Assembly: GCF_900102535.1 (NCBI RefSeq)
Contig: NZ_FNBP01000006.1
Location: 140,263-204,262 of the forward strand
From: Sulfitobacter delicatus
GTDB taxonomy: Bacteria; Pseudomonadota; Alphaproteobacteria; Rhodobacterales; Rhodobacteraceae
DNA length: 64,000 nt
Direction of reading: 5' to 3'
Every line of letters starts with the position of its first letter. Position 1 is the first letter of the stretch. The position numbers and the translations under genes are program-made. Positions 8,090-15,612 of the stretch are shown here, in pieces. Under the pieces are notes generated by a model, which was not told the DNA's origin, searched no databases, and saw nothing but the letters and a program-made list of their open reading frames with translations.

Positions 8090-9736
8090 TTGAATATTCT
8101 GTTCGTCATGTATGACCAATTGCGCTTTGACTACCTAAGCTGCGCTGGCCATCCGCATCTGAAGACGCCTCATTTTGACCGTCTGGCCGCACGCGGCGTG
8201 CGCTTTACAAATGCCTATGTGCAGTCGCCGATCTGTGGCGCGAGCCGGATGTGCTATTACACGGGCCGCTACGCTTCCAGCCATGGCGCTCAGTGGAACG
8301 GCTTCCCCTTGCGGGTCGGTGAGGTAACGATGGGCGACCATCTGCGCGAGGCAGGGATGGACTGCTGGCTGATCGGCAAGACCCATATGAAGGTGGACGC
8401 CAAAGGCATGGCGCGGCTCGGCTTGACCGAAGAAAGTGTTATCGGGGCGCGGCAAGCCGAATGCGGCTTTGACGTATGGGTCCGAGATGACGGGCTTTGG
8501 GGTGAGGGGCCGGACGGGTTTTATGACGAAAAACGCTCCCCCTATAATGAGTATCTGAAGTCTCGCGGGTATAGTGCCTCCAACCCCTGGGCCAGCCACG
8601 CCAATGCCGGCGTTGTGGATGGAGAGATCGCGTCGGGCTGGATGTTCCAGAACGCCGATCTGCCTGCCAATATCCGGGAGGAAGACAGCGAAACGCCATG
8701 GCTTACCTCGGAAACCATCCGGTTCATCGAGCAGGCGAAAGAGCCGTGGTGCGCCCATGTGAGCTATATCAAACCGCATTGGCCTTACATTGTGCCCGCG
8801 CCCTATCACGACATGTATGGCCCGCAGCATGTCGCCCCGCCCACCCGCGACGCGGGTGAACGCGAAGATCCCCATCCAGTCTATGCCGCCTATATGGGCA
8901 ATAAGATCGCGCAGGCCTTTGACGATCCCGAGGTGCGGGCCAAGGTGATCCCAGCCTATATGGGGTTGATCAAACAGTGTGATGACCAACTGGGTCGGCT
9001 GTTAGACTACCTCGAAAGCAGCGGTCGGATGGACGATACGATGATCGTGCTCACCTCGGATCACGGTGATTATCTGGGCGATCATTGGCTGGGGGAGAAG
9101 GACATGTTTCATGATCCTTCGGTCAAAGTACCGATGATCGTTTTCGATCCGCGTGTCGAAGCGGATGCAACCCGCGGCACCACCTGCGACGCCTTGGTGG
9201 AAGCAATTGACCTCGCCCCGACCTTTGTCGAGGTGGCGGGGGGTAAGATTGCGGATCACATCCTCGAAGGCCGCAGCCTGATCCCGCATTTGCATGGCAC
9301 GGCGGAGGAGACACGTGAATTTGTCGTCAGCGAATACGACTATTCGGCGACGCCGATTTGCGAAAAACTGGGGCTTGCGACGCGCGATGCACGCATGTTC
9401 ATGGTCTTTGATGGTCGGTTCAAGCTGATCCACTTTGAAGGCGGGTTTCGACCTATACTTTTCGACCTGAAGACAGATCCCGAGGAGTTTCGGGACCTTG
9501 CGAAAGGGTCTGCGCATGCGGCCGAAATAGACCATCTCTATGGGCTGCTGGGCCAGTGGAGCCGTCGGATGTCCCAACGGGTAACGCGGTCTGACGATGA
9601 CATTCACGAGATGCGCGGCAAGTCAGGACGCAAGGGCATTTTGCCCTTTCTGAAGGACGGCAGCGAAGTGCCTGCTGAACTTACTGAGAAATACCGGGGT
9701 CAGGTTCAAGGCGACTATACGAAGCCGGAGAAATAG
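8090..9736 (+). CDS. Sulfatase / alkaline phosphatase superfamily hydrolase
   Basis: A 548-residue protein. The open frame begins earlier, but TTG 8090 is chosen because GGAGGA (8078-8083) lies 6 nt upstream and the protein then begins MNILFVMYDQLRFD, as family members do. The formylglycine motif is CGASR at residues 49-53, a C-x-A-x-R form with Ala where the canonical sulfatase motif has Pro. Metal ligands are visible near residue 9 (YDQ) and in TSDHGDYLGDH. Length and motifs fit arylsulfatase, choline-sulfatase-like or phosphonate/phosphate ester hydrolases. There is no signal peptide, so it is cytoplasmic. The substrate is unknown. Confidence 0.88.
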   Translation: MNILFVMYDQLRFDYLSCAGHPHLKTPHFDRLAARGVRFTNAYVQSPICGASRMCYYTGRYASSHGAQWNGFPLRVGEVTMGDHLREAGMDCWLIGKTHMKVDAKGMARLGLTEESVIGARQAECGFDVWVRDDGLWGEGPDGFYDEKRSPYNEYLKSRGYSASNPWASHANAGVVDGEIASGWMFQNADLPANIREEDSETPWLTSETIRFIEQAKEPWCAHVSYIKPHWPYIVPAPYHDMYGPQHVAPPTRDAGEREDPHPVYAAYMGNKIAQAFDDPEVRAKVIPAYMGLIKQCDDQLGRLLDYLESSGRMDDTMIVLTSDHGDYLGDHWLGEKDMFHDPSVKVPMIVFDPRVEADATRGTTCDALVEAIDLAPTFVEVAGGKIADHILEGRSLIPHLHGTAEETREFVVSEYDYSATPICEKLGLATRDARMFMVFDGRFKLIHFEGGFRPILFDLKTDPEEFRDLAKGSAHAAEIDHLYGLLGQWSRRMSQRVTRSDDDIHEMRGKSGRKGILPFLKDGSEVPAELTEKYRGQVQGDYTKPEK

Positions 9737-9748
9737 CCTGAGGAATGC

Positions 9749-9777
9749 TGCAGCGGCCCGTGTCTTAAGCCGCTGCA
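9749..9777. terminator. Hairpin between convergent genes (bidirectional terminator candidate)
   Basis: Perfect 9-bp arms, TGCAGCGGC (9749-9757) and GCCGCTGCA (9769-9777), flank an 11-nt loop. The hairpin sits 12 bp after the sulfatase stop and 18 bp before the end of the convergent reductase gene. It lacks a clear U-tract on either side, so it may act as a weak terminator or a 3'-end stabilizer. Confidence 0.6.
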
Positions 9778-9795
9778 ACCTTAGTTTGCCAACAC

Positions 9796-10776
9796 TTACG
9801 GGCGCAGCATGACCTTGCCACCGCGGCCAGTAGACAATGCCGCTTTCATCGCTTCAGCTGCGTCTGCCAAAGCGTAGGTGCCGCCGGTGTCGAGGGGCAA
9901 TTCGCCCTTGGCAGCCAGCTGCACCAATTCGCCGATCAGCCGTCCCCGCGTTTCTGGCGCCATTTCGCTGCTGACACGCGAGCCCCAGAAACCTTTAACG
10001 GTGATGTGCTTCATGATGAGTTCGCCCGAGGACATCGACAGCGGCGCGCCGGTCGCGGTGCCGAAGACGATCAACTCGCCATCTTTGCCGAGCAGTTCGA
10101 CCAATTGACCGCCCAATTCGCCGCCTACTGAGTCGATGGCCGAAACCGCGCCGCCTTTGCCGATCAGGTCGCGAGCCTTTGTCTGCCAGTCTGCGTCTGC
10201 CGTGGAGAGGACATTCTCAACGCCCACCTCGCGCAGTTCATCTGCTGCTTCTTCACGACGCACGAGGTTCAGCAGGTTGATGCCGCGGGCCTTGGCCAGG
10301 CCCACCATGATTTTGCCAACTGCACCATTCGCGGCGGTCTGGATCAGCCAGTCGCCTTTCTGCACCTTCAGCGTTTCCAAAAGCGACAGGGCGCTGAAAG
10401 GCATGGCGATCAATTGCGCGCCAGCCTCATCGGTAATGACATCGGGCAGGGGCAAGAGACCAGCGGCGGGGGCGGTAAAATACTCGGCCCAAGCGCCATG
10501 GAAACCTGCTGCAGTGACCCGCGTGCCGATCAGCGCTTCGTCCACACCTTCGCCGACACTCTCGACAATGCCGAGCGCTTCGGTACCGCCGATCGCTCCG
10601 GGCAGCTCAGGCTTGTAGCCATAATTGCCGCGGACCGTCCAAAGATCGTGGTTGTGGATGGGCGACAGGACCATGCGCACCAAAGCTTCGCCCGCGGCAG
10701 GGGCGGGAGTGGGGACTTCGCGTGTCGTGATAACATCGGCGGGTTCGCCAAATGTGTCGTGGATTGCAGCAAACAT
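9796..10776 (-). CDS. Zinc-type alcohol dehydrogenase-like (MDR) oxidoreductase, probably zinc-free reductase
   Basis: A 326-residue medium-chain dehydrogenase/reductase. The GroES-like N-terminal half carries SPIHNHDLWTVRG and GTEALGIVESVGEGVD. The nucleotide-binding half carries QTAANGAVGKIMVGLAKARG, a variant of the usual AxGGVG loop, followed by LNLVRREEAADELR. The cysteine ligands of zinc alcohol dehydrogenases are absent, so a quinone oxidoreductase or 2-enoyl-thioester reductase-like activity with NADPH is likelier. It lies 17 bp downstream of a tetR-type gene on the same strand and is probably its regulatory target. Confidence 0.85.
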   Translation of the reverse strand: MFAAIHDTFGEPADVITTREVPTPAPAAGEALVRMVLSPIHNHDLWTVRGNYGYKPELPGAIGGTEALGIVESVGEGVDEALIGTRVTAAGFHGAWAEYFTAPAAGLLPLPDVITDEAGAQLIAMPFSALSLLETLKVQKGDWLIQTAANGAVGKIMVGLAKARGINLLNLVRREEAADELREVGVENVLSTADADWQTKARDLIGKGGAVSAIDSVGGELGGQLVELLGKDGELIVFGTATGAPLSMSSGELIMKHITVKGFWGSRVSSEMAPETRGRLIGELVQLAAKGELPLDTGGTYALADAAEAMKAALSTGRGGKVMLRP

Positions 10777-10793
10777 GCTGTTTCCTTTCAGTT

Positions 10794-11399
10794 TTAGAAT
10801 TGATCCCCAGTCGGGGAAAGTTGGGAGGTGGTTTCAGCGCGGGCCATGCGCAGAGGCGCATCGCTTTGCGCCAGCTTTGCCAGCACCGCGGCGCCCAGCC
10901 ATTTTGCATAGAGCATTCGGGCGGTGGCATCAGGATCGATGAAGGGACGAACTGAACCCTCCTTTGCCCCTTCGCGCAGCAGGCTCGCAAGACGCGTGAC
11001 AAGCGCGTCAACGCCGCGGTCAAGTGTCTCGCGCATCGGGTCCGACAGGTCCGCGATTTCTGAGCCGAGTTTGACCACAAGACAGGCGCTTGCAATGCCG
11101 GGGGCTGTAGAGTGACTGAGCCAAGCGTCCCAGAAGTTCTCAAGCTTTGCACCTGCATCGCCCGGCCCGGCAATCAATGCGTCGACCCGGTTCAGATAGC
11201 CTTCGACGTAATCTGCGAGCATCGCTGTGCCGAACGCCTCTTTCGAGGCGAAGTAGTAGTAGAACGAACCTTTGGGAACGCCGCTCTCTGCCAATATGCG
11301 CGCAAGACCTACGCCCGAAAACCCGTGCTGCAATACAAGCGCACGCCCGCTGTCGAGAATGCGCTGCCGCGTTTGATCTGATTTCTTTGCGTCTGTCAT
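10794..11399 (-). CDS. TetR/AcrR family transcriptional regulator
   Basis: A 201-residue protein with the TetR HTH at residues about 9-56 (TRQRILDSGRALVLQHGFSG, then VPKGSFYYYFASKEAFG). The C-terminal region is of the type seen in regulators of reductase or efflux genes (ACLVVKLGSEIADLSDPMRETLD). A 15-bp inverted repeat lies 20 bp upstream of its start. Together with the co-directional reductase downstream, this suggests autorepression relieved by an electrophile or small organic ligand. The ligand is not predictable. Confidence 0.93.
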   Translation of the reverse strand: MTDAKKSDQTRQRILDSGRALVLQHGFSGVGLARILAESGVPKGSFYYYFASKEAFGTAMLADYVEGYLNRVDALIAGPGDAGAKLENFWDAWLSHSTAPGIASACLVVKLGSEIADLSDPMRETLDRGVDALVTRLASLLREGAKEGSVRPFIDPDATARMLYAKWLGAAVLAKLAQSDAPLRMARAETTSQLSPTGDQF

Positions 11400-11419
11400 A
11401 CCGGGGAGATACGTATTAT

Positions 11420-11434
11420 TAGACCGGTCGTCTA
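11420..11434. promoter_or_regulatory. TetR operator candidate
   Basis: TAGACCGGTCGTCTA has perfect TAGAC/GTCTA arms around a CGGTC centre. It lies 21 bp from the start codon of the tetR-type gene, a typical position and form for a TetR-family operator (AGACCGGTCNNCT type). Binding by the adjacent protein is inferred. Confidence 0.7.
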
Positions 11435-11600
11435 GTGCACTCGCGTTTTTGTGAGTTGGGTGCTTTTGGGGCGTACGGCTTGCGTGCGAACTTGGCCATC
11501 TCGCAGGCTGGCTACTAGAGGGAGAGCGGTTGGGGGCCGATCAGCGGTCTTCTGTGATCAGTAATCCGAAAGTCCCGCAAAATCATATCATTGCAAAGGT

Positions 11601-11610
11601 TGATATATTA
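11601..11610. promoter_or_regulatory. GntR-type operator candidate upstream of the SDR gene
   Basis: TGATATATTA is the exact reverse complement of the TAATATATCA found at 25506-25515 and 29752-29761. It is one mismatch from the perfect palindrome TGATATATCA, and lies 38 bp before the SDR start codon. The three copies suggest a shared regulator, most simply the GntR protein encoded at 28949-29725. The rest of this 249-bp intergenic region (11400-11648) shows nothing else recognisable apart from the TetR site. Confidence 0.55.
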
Positions 11611-11648
11611 GTCTGGGTTTAACGTTTGGATCCAGTTGAGGTGCGACC

Positions 11649-12395
11649 ATGGACAACAAGATTGCTCTTATTACAGGCGGGGGGAGCGGTGTCGGCCTAG
11701 CCTGCGCGCAGCGGTTGGCGCGGGATGGGTTTACGCTTGTCCTCACCGGTCGGCGCCAGGAAGCCCTAGATGACGCCTGCGCCACTTTGGACGGGCAGGG
11801 GCATTTAGCTCTCGCCGCTGATGTGGGAAGCGAGGCGGATGTGGATGCCCTGTTTGGACGCATCGAAGCAAAGTTCGGTCGGCTTGATCTGTTGTTCAAC
11901 AACGCCGGACGCAACGGCCCTGCGGTAGAGATTGACGACCTGAGTGTTACCGACTGGAATGACATCGTTGCAACCAATCTGACGGGATCGTTCCTCTGCG
12001 CCCGCGCCGCCTTTGCCCTGATGAAACGGCAGGACCCCAAGGGGGGGCGTATCATCAATAACGGCTCTATCAGCGCGCATGTGCCGCGCCCGCTTTCCAC
12101 GCCCTATACCGCCACCAAACATGCGATCACTGGACTTACGCGATCCCTGTCATTGGACGGGCGCAAACATGACATCGCTTGCGGGCAGATCGACATCGGC
12201 AATGCGGCGAGCGAGATGACCGAGAGGATGAAGGACGGTGTCCTGCAGCCCGATGGCAGCCGCGCGCCGGAACCGCGGATGGATGTGGGCGACGTGGCTG
12301 AAACCCTGTCGTATATGGCGCGGTTGCCGCTCAGTTCTAACGCCATGTTCGTGACTGTTATGGCGACCAAAATGCCCTATGCCGGACGCGGGTAG
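11649..12395 (+). CDS. Short-chain dehydrogenase/reductase (SDR)
   Basis: A 248-residue classical SDR. It shows the cofactor loop TGGGSGVGLA near residues 9-18, NNAGRNGP, the catalytic Ser in NNGSIS and the YTATK motif for the Tyr/Lys pair. The C-terminal substrate loop (EMTERMKDGVLQPDGSR) is longer than in FabG-type enzymes. It is monocistronic and converges with the FAD-linked dehydrogenase gene, whose end is 4 bp away. The promoter carries the operator motif shared with the sugar-acid genes further right, so it may oxidize a sugar, sugar lactone precursor or hydroxy acid in that pathway. That role is inference. Confidence 0.88.
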   Translation: MDNKIALITGGGSGVGLACAQRLARDGFTLVLTGRRQEALDDACATLDGQGHLALAADVGSEADVDALFGRIEAKFGRLDLLFNNAGRNGPAVEIDDLSVTDWNDIVATNLTGSFLCARAAFALMKRQDPKGGRIINNGSISAHVPRPLSTPYTATKHAITGLTRSLSLDGRKHDIACGQIDIGNAASEMTERMKDGVLQPDGSRAPEPRMDVGDVAETLSYMARLPLSSNAMFVTVMATKMPYAGRG

Positions 12396-12399
12396 CCGC

Positions 12400-13848
12400 T
12401 CAGAGTACTTTGCCCGGGTTCAGCATCTGGCCCGGGTCGAGCACTGCTTTCAGCTGTTCCATCAGTTCCAGCGCGACGGGGTCTTTGTAGCGTCGGAGTT
12501 CCGCGCGTTTGAAGGTACCGATGCCGTGTTCCGCCGAAAATGAACCACCCATCTCATGCACGATATCATGCACGATCCGGTTAAAAGCGCCGTATTCGGC
12601 GAGGAAGTCAGCATCCGCCATGTCGACAGGGCGGGATAGGTTAAAGTGCAGGTTTCCGTCCCCAAAATGTCCAAAGGGGCAGGGGCGCAGGCCGGGCATG
12701 TGATCCATACAGGCTTGGGTCGCGACTTTGATGAAATCCGCCACGCGGGAAACGGGGACCGAGACGTCATGCTTGATCGAGGCGCCTTCGGGTTTCTGCG
12801 CTTCAGATAAGTTCTCCCGCAGTGCCCAGAGCGCATCCTTCTGCGCTTCAGATGCCCCGATCACCGCGTCGATGATCTCTTCAGCTTCAAATGCCGCTTC
12901 AAGCGCCCCTTCGAGCCGCGCGTCGAGATCGGCCTGCGCGCCGTTACCGGTGAGTTCGATCAGGCAATAGGCCGGGTGCACCTCGACCATGGGATCACTA
13001 CAGCCGGGGGCGTGATCGACCACCATCTGCAGGCCGAGCCGGTCAATATACTCGAAGGTCGAGAGGGTGTCGGCGGTCTGACTGCGCATGCGCGCGTAGA
13101 GCGCGAGGGCCGGGTCCGGACCCGTGCAGGCAACCAGTGCTGTGGCACGTGCGGTGGGTTTGGGGAAGAGTTTGATGACGGCAGCAGTGATAATCCCCAG
13201 CGTGCCCTCGGCCCCGATAAAGAGGTTTTTAAGGTCGTAGCCGGTGTTGTTTTTGCGCAAGCCGTTGAGGTCATTCAATACGCGGCCATCGGGCAAGACG
13301 ACCTCCACCCCGAGCACGAGATCGCGGGTATTGCCATAGCGCAGCACCGCCGTGCCGCCCGCGTTTGTCGACAGGTTGCCGCCGATTTGGCAGGAGCCTT
13401 CGGAGGCCAGCGACAGGGGAAAGAGCGCATCGACTTCATCAGCGGCGGCCTGGATATTCGCCAGAATGCAGCCTGCTTCGACGGTCATGGTGGCATTGGT
13501 CGGATCGACCTGGCGGATACGGTTCAGTCTGTCGGTGGTCAGGATGATACCGCCGTCCGGTACGCCACCGCCTGCAAGACCGGTGTTGCCGCCCTGCGGG
13601 GTGACCGGCACTTTGGCGGTTTGGCACAGCCGCAGACAGGTGGCGACCTCTTCGGTGGAGCCGGGACGCAGCAGGGCGATTGCCGTGCCGCTGCGCAGGC
13701 CGCGGTCTTCGACAAGGCGGGTGGCTAGATCCTGCGCATCAGTCAGCACATAGGCCGCACCGATGGCGTCGCGCAGGGCGTCGAGCAGGGGGACGTGATC
13801 GCGGCTGTCCGTTCCGGACGCGCCGCGTTCTGCAGTGAGGGTGGTCAT
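12400..13848 (-). CDS. FAD-linked D-2-hydroxyacid dehydrogenase (GlcD / D-lactate / D-2-hydroxyglutarate dehydrogenase family)
   Basis: A 482-residue flavoprotein. Residues about 50-230 form the PCMH-type FAD-binding domain (VPVTPQGGNTGLAGGGVPDGG, LASEGSCQIGGNLSTNAGG). The remainder is the FAD-oxidase C-terminal domain with the metal/substrate motif HFGDGNLHFN and the terminal SAEHGIGTFKR and LDPGQMLNPGKVL. Such enzymes oxidize D-2-hydroxy acids to 2-oxo acids and pass electrons to quinone, cytochrome or ETF. It is the last gene of a minus-strand run after a TAXI-TRAP transporter and a ThDP enzyme, so it probably oxidizes an imported hydroxy acid. Spacing to the ThDP gene is 24 bp. Confidence 0.9.
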   Translation of the reverse strand: MTTLTAERGASGTDSRDHVPLLDALRDAIGAAYVLTDAQDLATRLVEDRGLRSGTAIALLRPGSTEEVATCLRLCQTAKVPVTPQGGNTGLAGGGVPDGGIILTTDRLNRIRQVDPTNATMTVEAGCILANIQAAADEVDALFPLSLASEGSCQIGGNLSTNAGGTAVLRYGNTRDLVLGVEVVLPDGRVLNDLNGLRKNNTGYDLKNLFIGAEGTLGIITAAVIKLFPKPTARATALVACTGPDPALALYARMRSQTADTLSTFEYIDRLGLQMVVDHAPGCSDPMVEVHPAYCLIELTGNGAQADLDARLEGALEAAFEAEEIIDAVIGASEAQKDALWALRENLSEAQKPEGASIKHDVSVPVSRVADFIKVATQACMDHMPGLRPCPFGHFGDGNLHFNLSRPVDMADADFLAEYGAFNRIVHDIVHEMGGSFSAEHGIGTFKRAELRRYKDPVALELMEQLKAVLDPGQMLNPGKVL

Positions 13849-13872
13849 CTCGGTTATCCTTTACACAGGCCT

Positions 13873-15579
13873 TTAGCGCTGATCCGCGCCAACCTTTTTG
13901 CGAGCGGCATCGCGGAGCTTACTGATGGTGGTGCGGGTGGAGATTTGCTCAGGGTCCGTTACTAATTCGATCAACGCCGGGCGGCCGCTTTCACGCGCGC
14001 GGGCGAAAGCGCTGGCAAAATCTTCGGTTTTGGTAACCCGTTCCGCATGGGCGCCAAGACCCTCCGCCATTTTGACGAAATCCTGGTTCTGGAGGGTGGT
14101 GCCGGAAATGCGCTCGGGGTGGTCCCGCTCTTGGTGCATGCGGATCGTGCCGTAGATGCCGTTGTTGAACAGCAGCACGATGGGGCAGCCGCCGTATTGC
14201 GCGGCAGTGGCCAACTCGTTGCCGCTCATCATGAAACCGCCATCACCGACGAATGAGAGGGTGAGCCGTTCTGGCTCGGCGATTGAGGCCGCGACGGCGG
14301 CGGGCACCGAATAGCCCATTGCGCCGCAGGTCGAGCCTACGATCCGGCCCGGACGGCCAAAACGCAGGAACCGTTGCGCCCAGCCGGTGTGGTTGCCGGC
14401 GTCGAGTGTCACGACCACATCGTCAGGCAGCTCATCACGGATTTGGGCCAGAGCAACCCCCATGTCGAGGTCCCAATCGCCGCCGTTCGGGGCTTCGGTA
14501 TCGGTCAGGTAATCAGAATGGAGTTTCTCGCACCACGCGCCCCAAGCCTCTGCACGGCCCAGATCGAGGCCATCCAAAGCAGCCGCAACGGAGACCGGTG
14601 CTGCGGCAATCCCGAGGTCAGGCGAATAGACTCGCCCGATCTCATCCGTATCGGGATAAAGGTGCACCAGCCGGGTGTCGGGGTTGGGCGACTGCATCGT
14701 GGTGTAGGTCTTGGTCGTCATTTCGCCCAAACGCGCGCCGATGACCACCAAAAGGTCTGCCTCGCGCTGATGTGCATAAAGGCTCGGCGCGGTGGACGTG
14801 CCGAAGTCCCCGGCAAAAACGGGCGAGAGGTTGTCGACGATATCCTGCCTGCGGAAGGAGGTCGTGACGGGGATCTTGTTGGCTTCGGCAAAGCGCGTGA
14901 TCGCAGCAGCACTTTCGTCTGACCAACCCGAGCCGCCAAGCAGCATCAGCGGGCGTTCGGCCTGCGAGAGCTCGGCTTTGAGCATGTCGAGCTGTTCGGC
15001 GGAAAGCGCCGCATGGGTGGCGGTATAGGGTCGTGCATCAGCCACCGAGACGACTTCGGTCAGCATGTCTTCGGGCAGGGAAACAACGACCGGACCGGGG
15101 CGGCCCGAGGTCGCCACCCGGAAGGCGCGGGCCATATATTCCGGCACGCGCGCCGGGTCATCGATCTGCGTGGCCCATTTCGCGATCGGGCCGAACATGG
15201 CGCGGTAGTCGATTTCCTGAAAGGCTTCGCGGTCGGTGGTGTCGCGGGCGATTTGGCCGACGAGCAGGATCATCGGCGTGCTGTCTTGCTGCGCGATATG
15301 CACGCCGATGGCGGCATGACAGGCACCGGGACCACGGGTGACCATGCAGATGCCCGGCTTGCCCGTCAGTTTGCCATAGGTCTCGGCCATATTCGCGGCT
15401 CCGGCCTCGTGACGTGCGTTCACGAGGGTGAACTTGTTTTGCACGTCATGCAGCGCATCGAGCACCTCAAGGTAGCTTTCGCCGGGGACGCAATAGGCGG
15501 TGTCGGCGCCGTGGATCAGCAATTGGTCCACGAGAACCTGTCCGCCGGTCCGCGCCTTGAGGGATGTTTTTTGCAGCAT
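13873..15579 (-). CDS. Thiamine diphosphate-dependent enzyme, acetolactate synthase large-subunit-like
   Basis: A 568-residue protein in the ThDP decarboxylase/synthase family. The N-terminal Pyr domain has the cofactor-activating Glu in NARHEAGAANMAE (residue 58), and the PP domain has GDGGFMMSGNELATAAQYGG ending in FNN, the Mg/ThDP motif. No acetolactate synthase small subunit is nearby, and the gene sits between a TRAP transporter and a D-2-hydroxyacid dehydrogenase. A catabolic 2-oxo-acid decarboxylase, carboligase or C-C lyase therefore fits better than branched-chain amino-acid synthesis. The substrate is not deducible. Confidence 0.85.
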   Translation of the reverse strand: MLQKTSLKARTGGQVLVDQLLIHGADTAYCVPGESYLEVLDALHDVQNKFTLVNARHEAGAANMAETYGKLTGKPGICMVTRGPGACHAAIGVHIAQQDSTPMILLVGQIARDTTDREAFQEIDYRAMFGPIAKWATQIDDPARVPEYMARAFRVATSGRPGPVVVSLPEDMLTEVVSVADARPYTATHAALSAEQLDMLKAELSQAERPLMLLGGSGWSDESAAAITRFAEANKIPVTTSFRRQDIVDNLSPVFAGDFGTSTAPSLYAHQREADLLVVIGARLGEMTTKTYTTMQSPNPDTRLVHLYPDTDEIGRVYSPDLGIAAAPVSVAAALDGLDLGRAEAWGAWCEKLHSDYLTDTEAPNGGDWDLDMGVALAQIRDELPDDVVVTLDAGNHTGWAQRFLRFGRPGRIVGSTCGAMGYSVPAAVAASIAEPERLTLSFVGDGGFMMSGNELATAAQYGGCPIVLLFNNGIYGTIRMHQERDHPERISGTTLQNQDFVKMAEGLGAHAERVTKTEDFASAFARARESGRPALIELVTDPEQISTRTTISKLRDAARKKVGADQR

Positions 15580-15612
15580 GTGAAATGTGCTCCGTTTCGT
15601 TCGTTCAGATAA

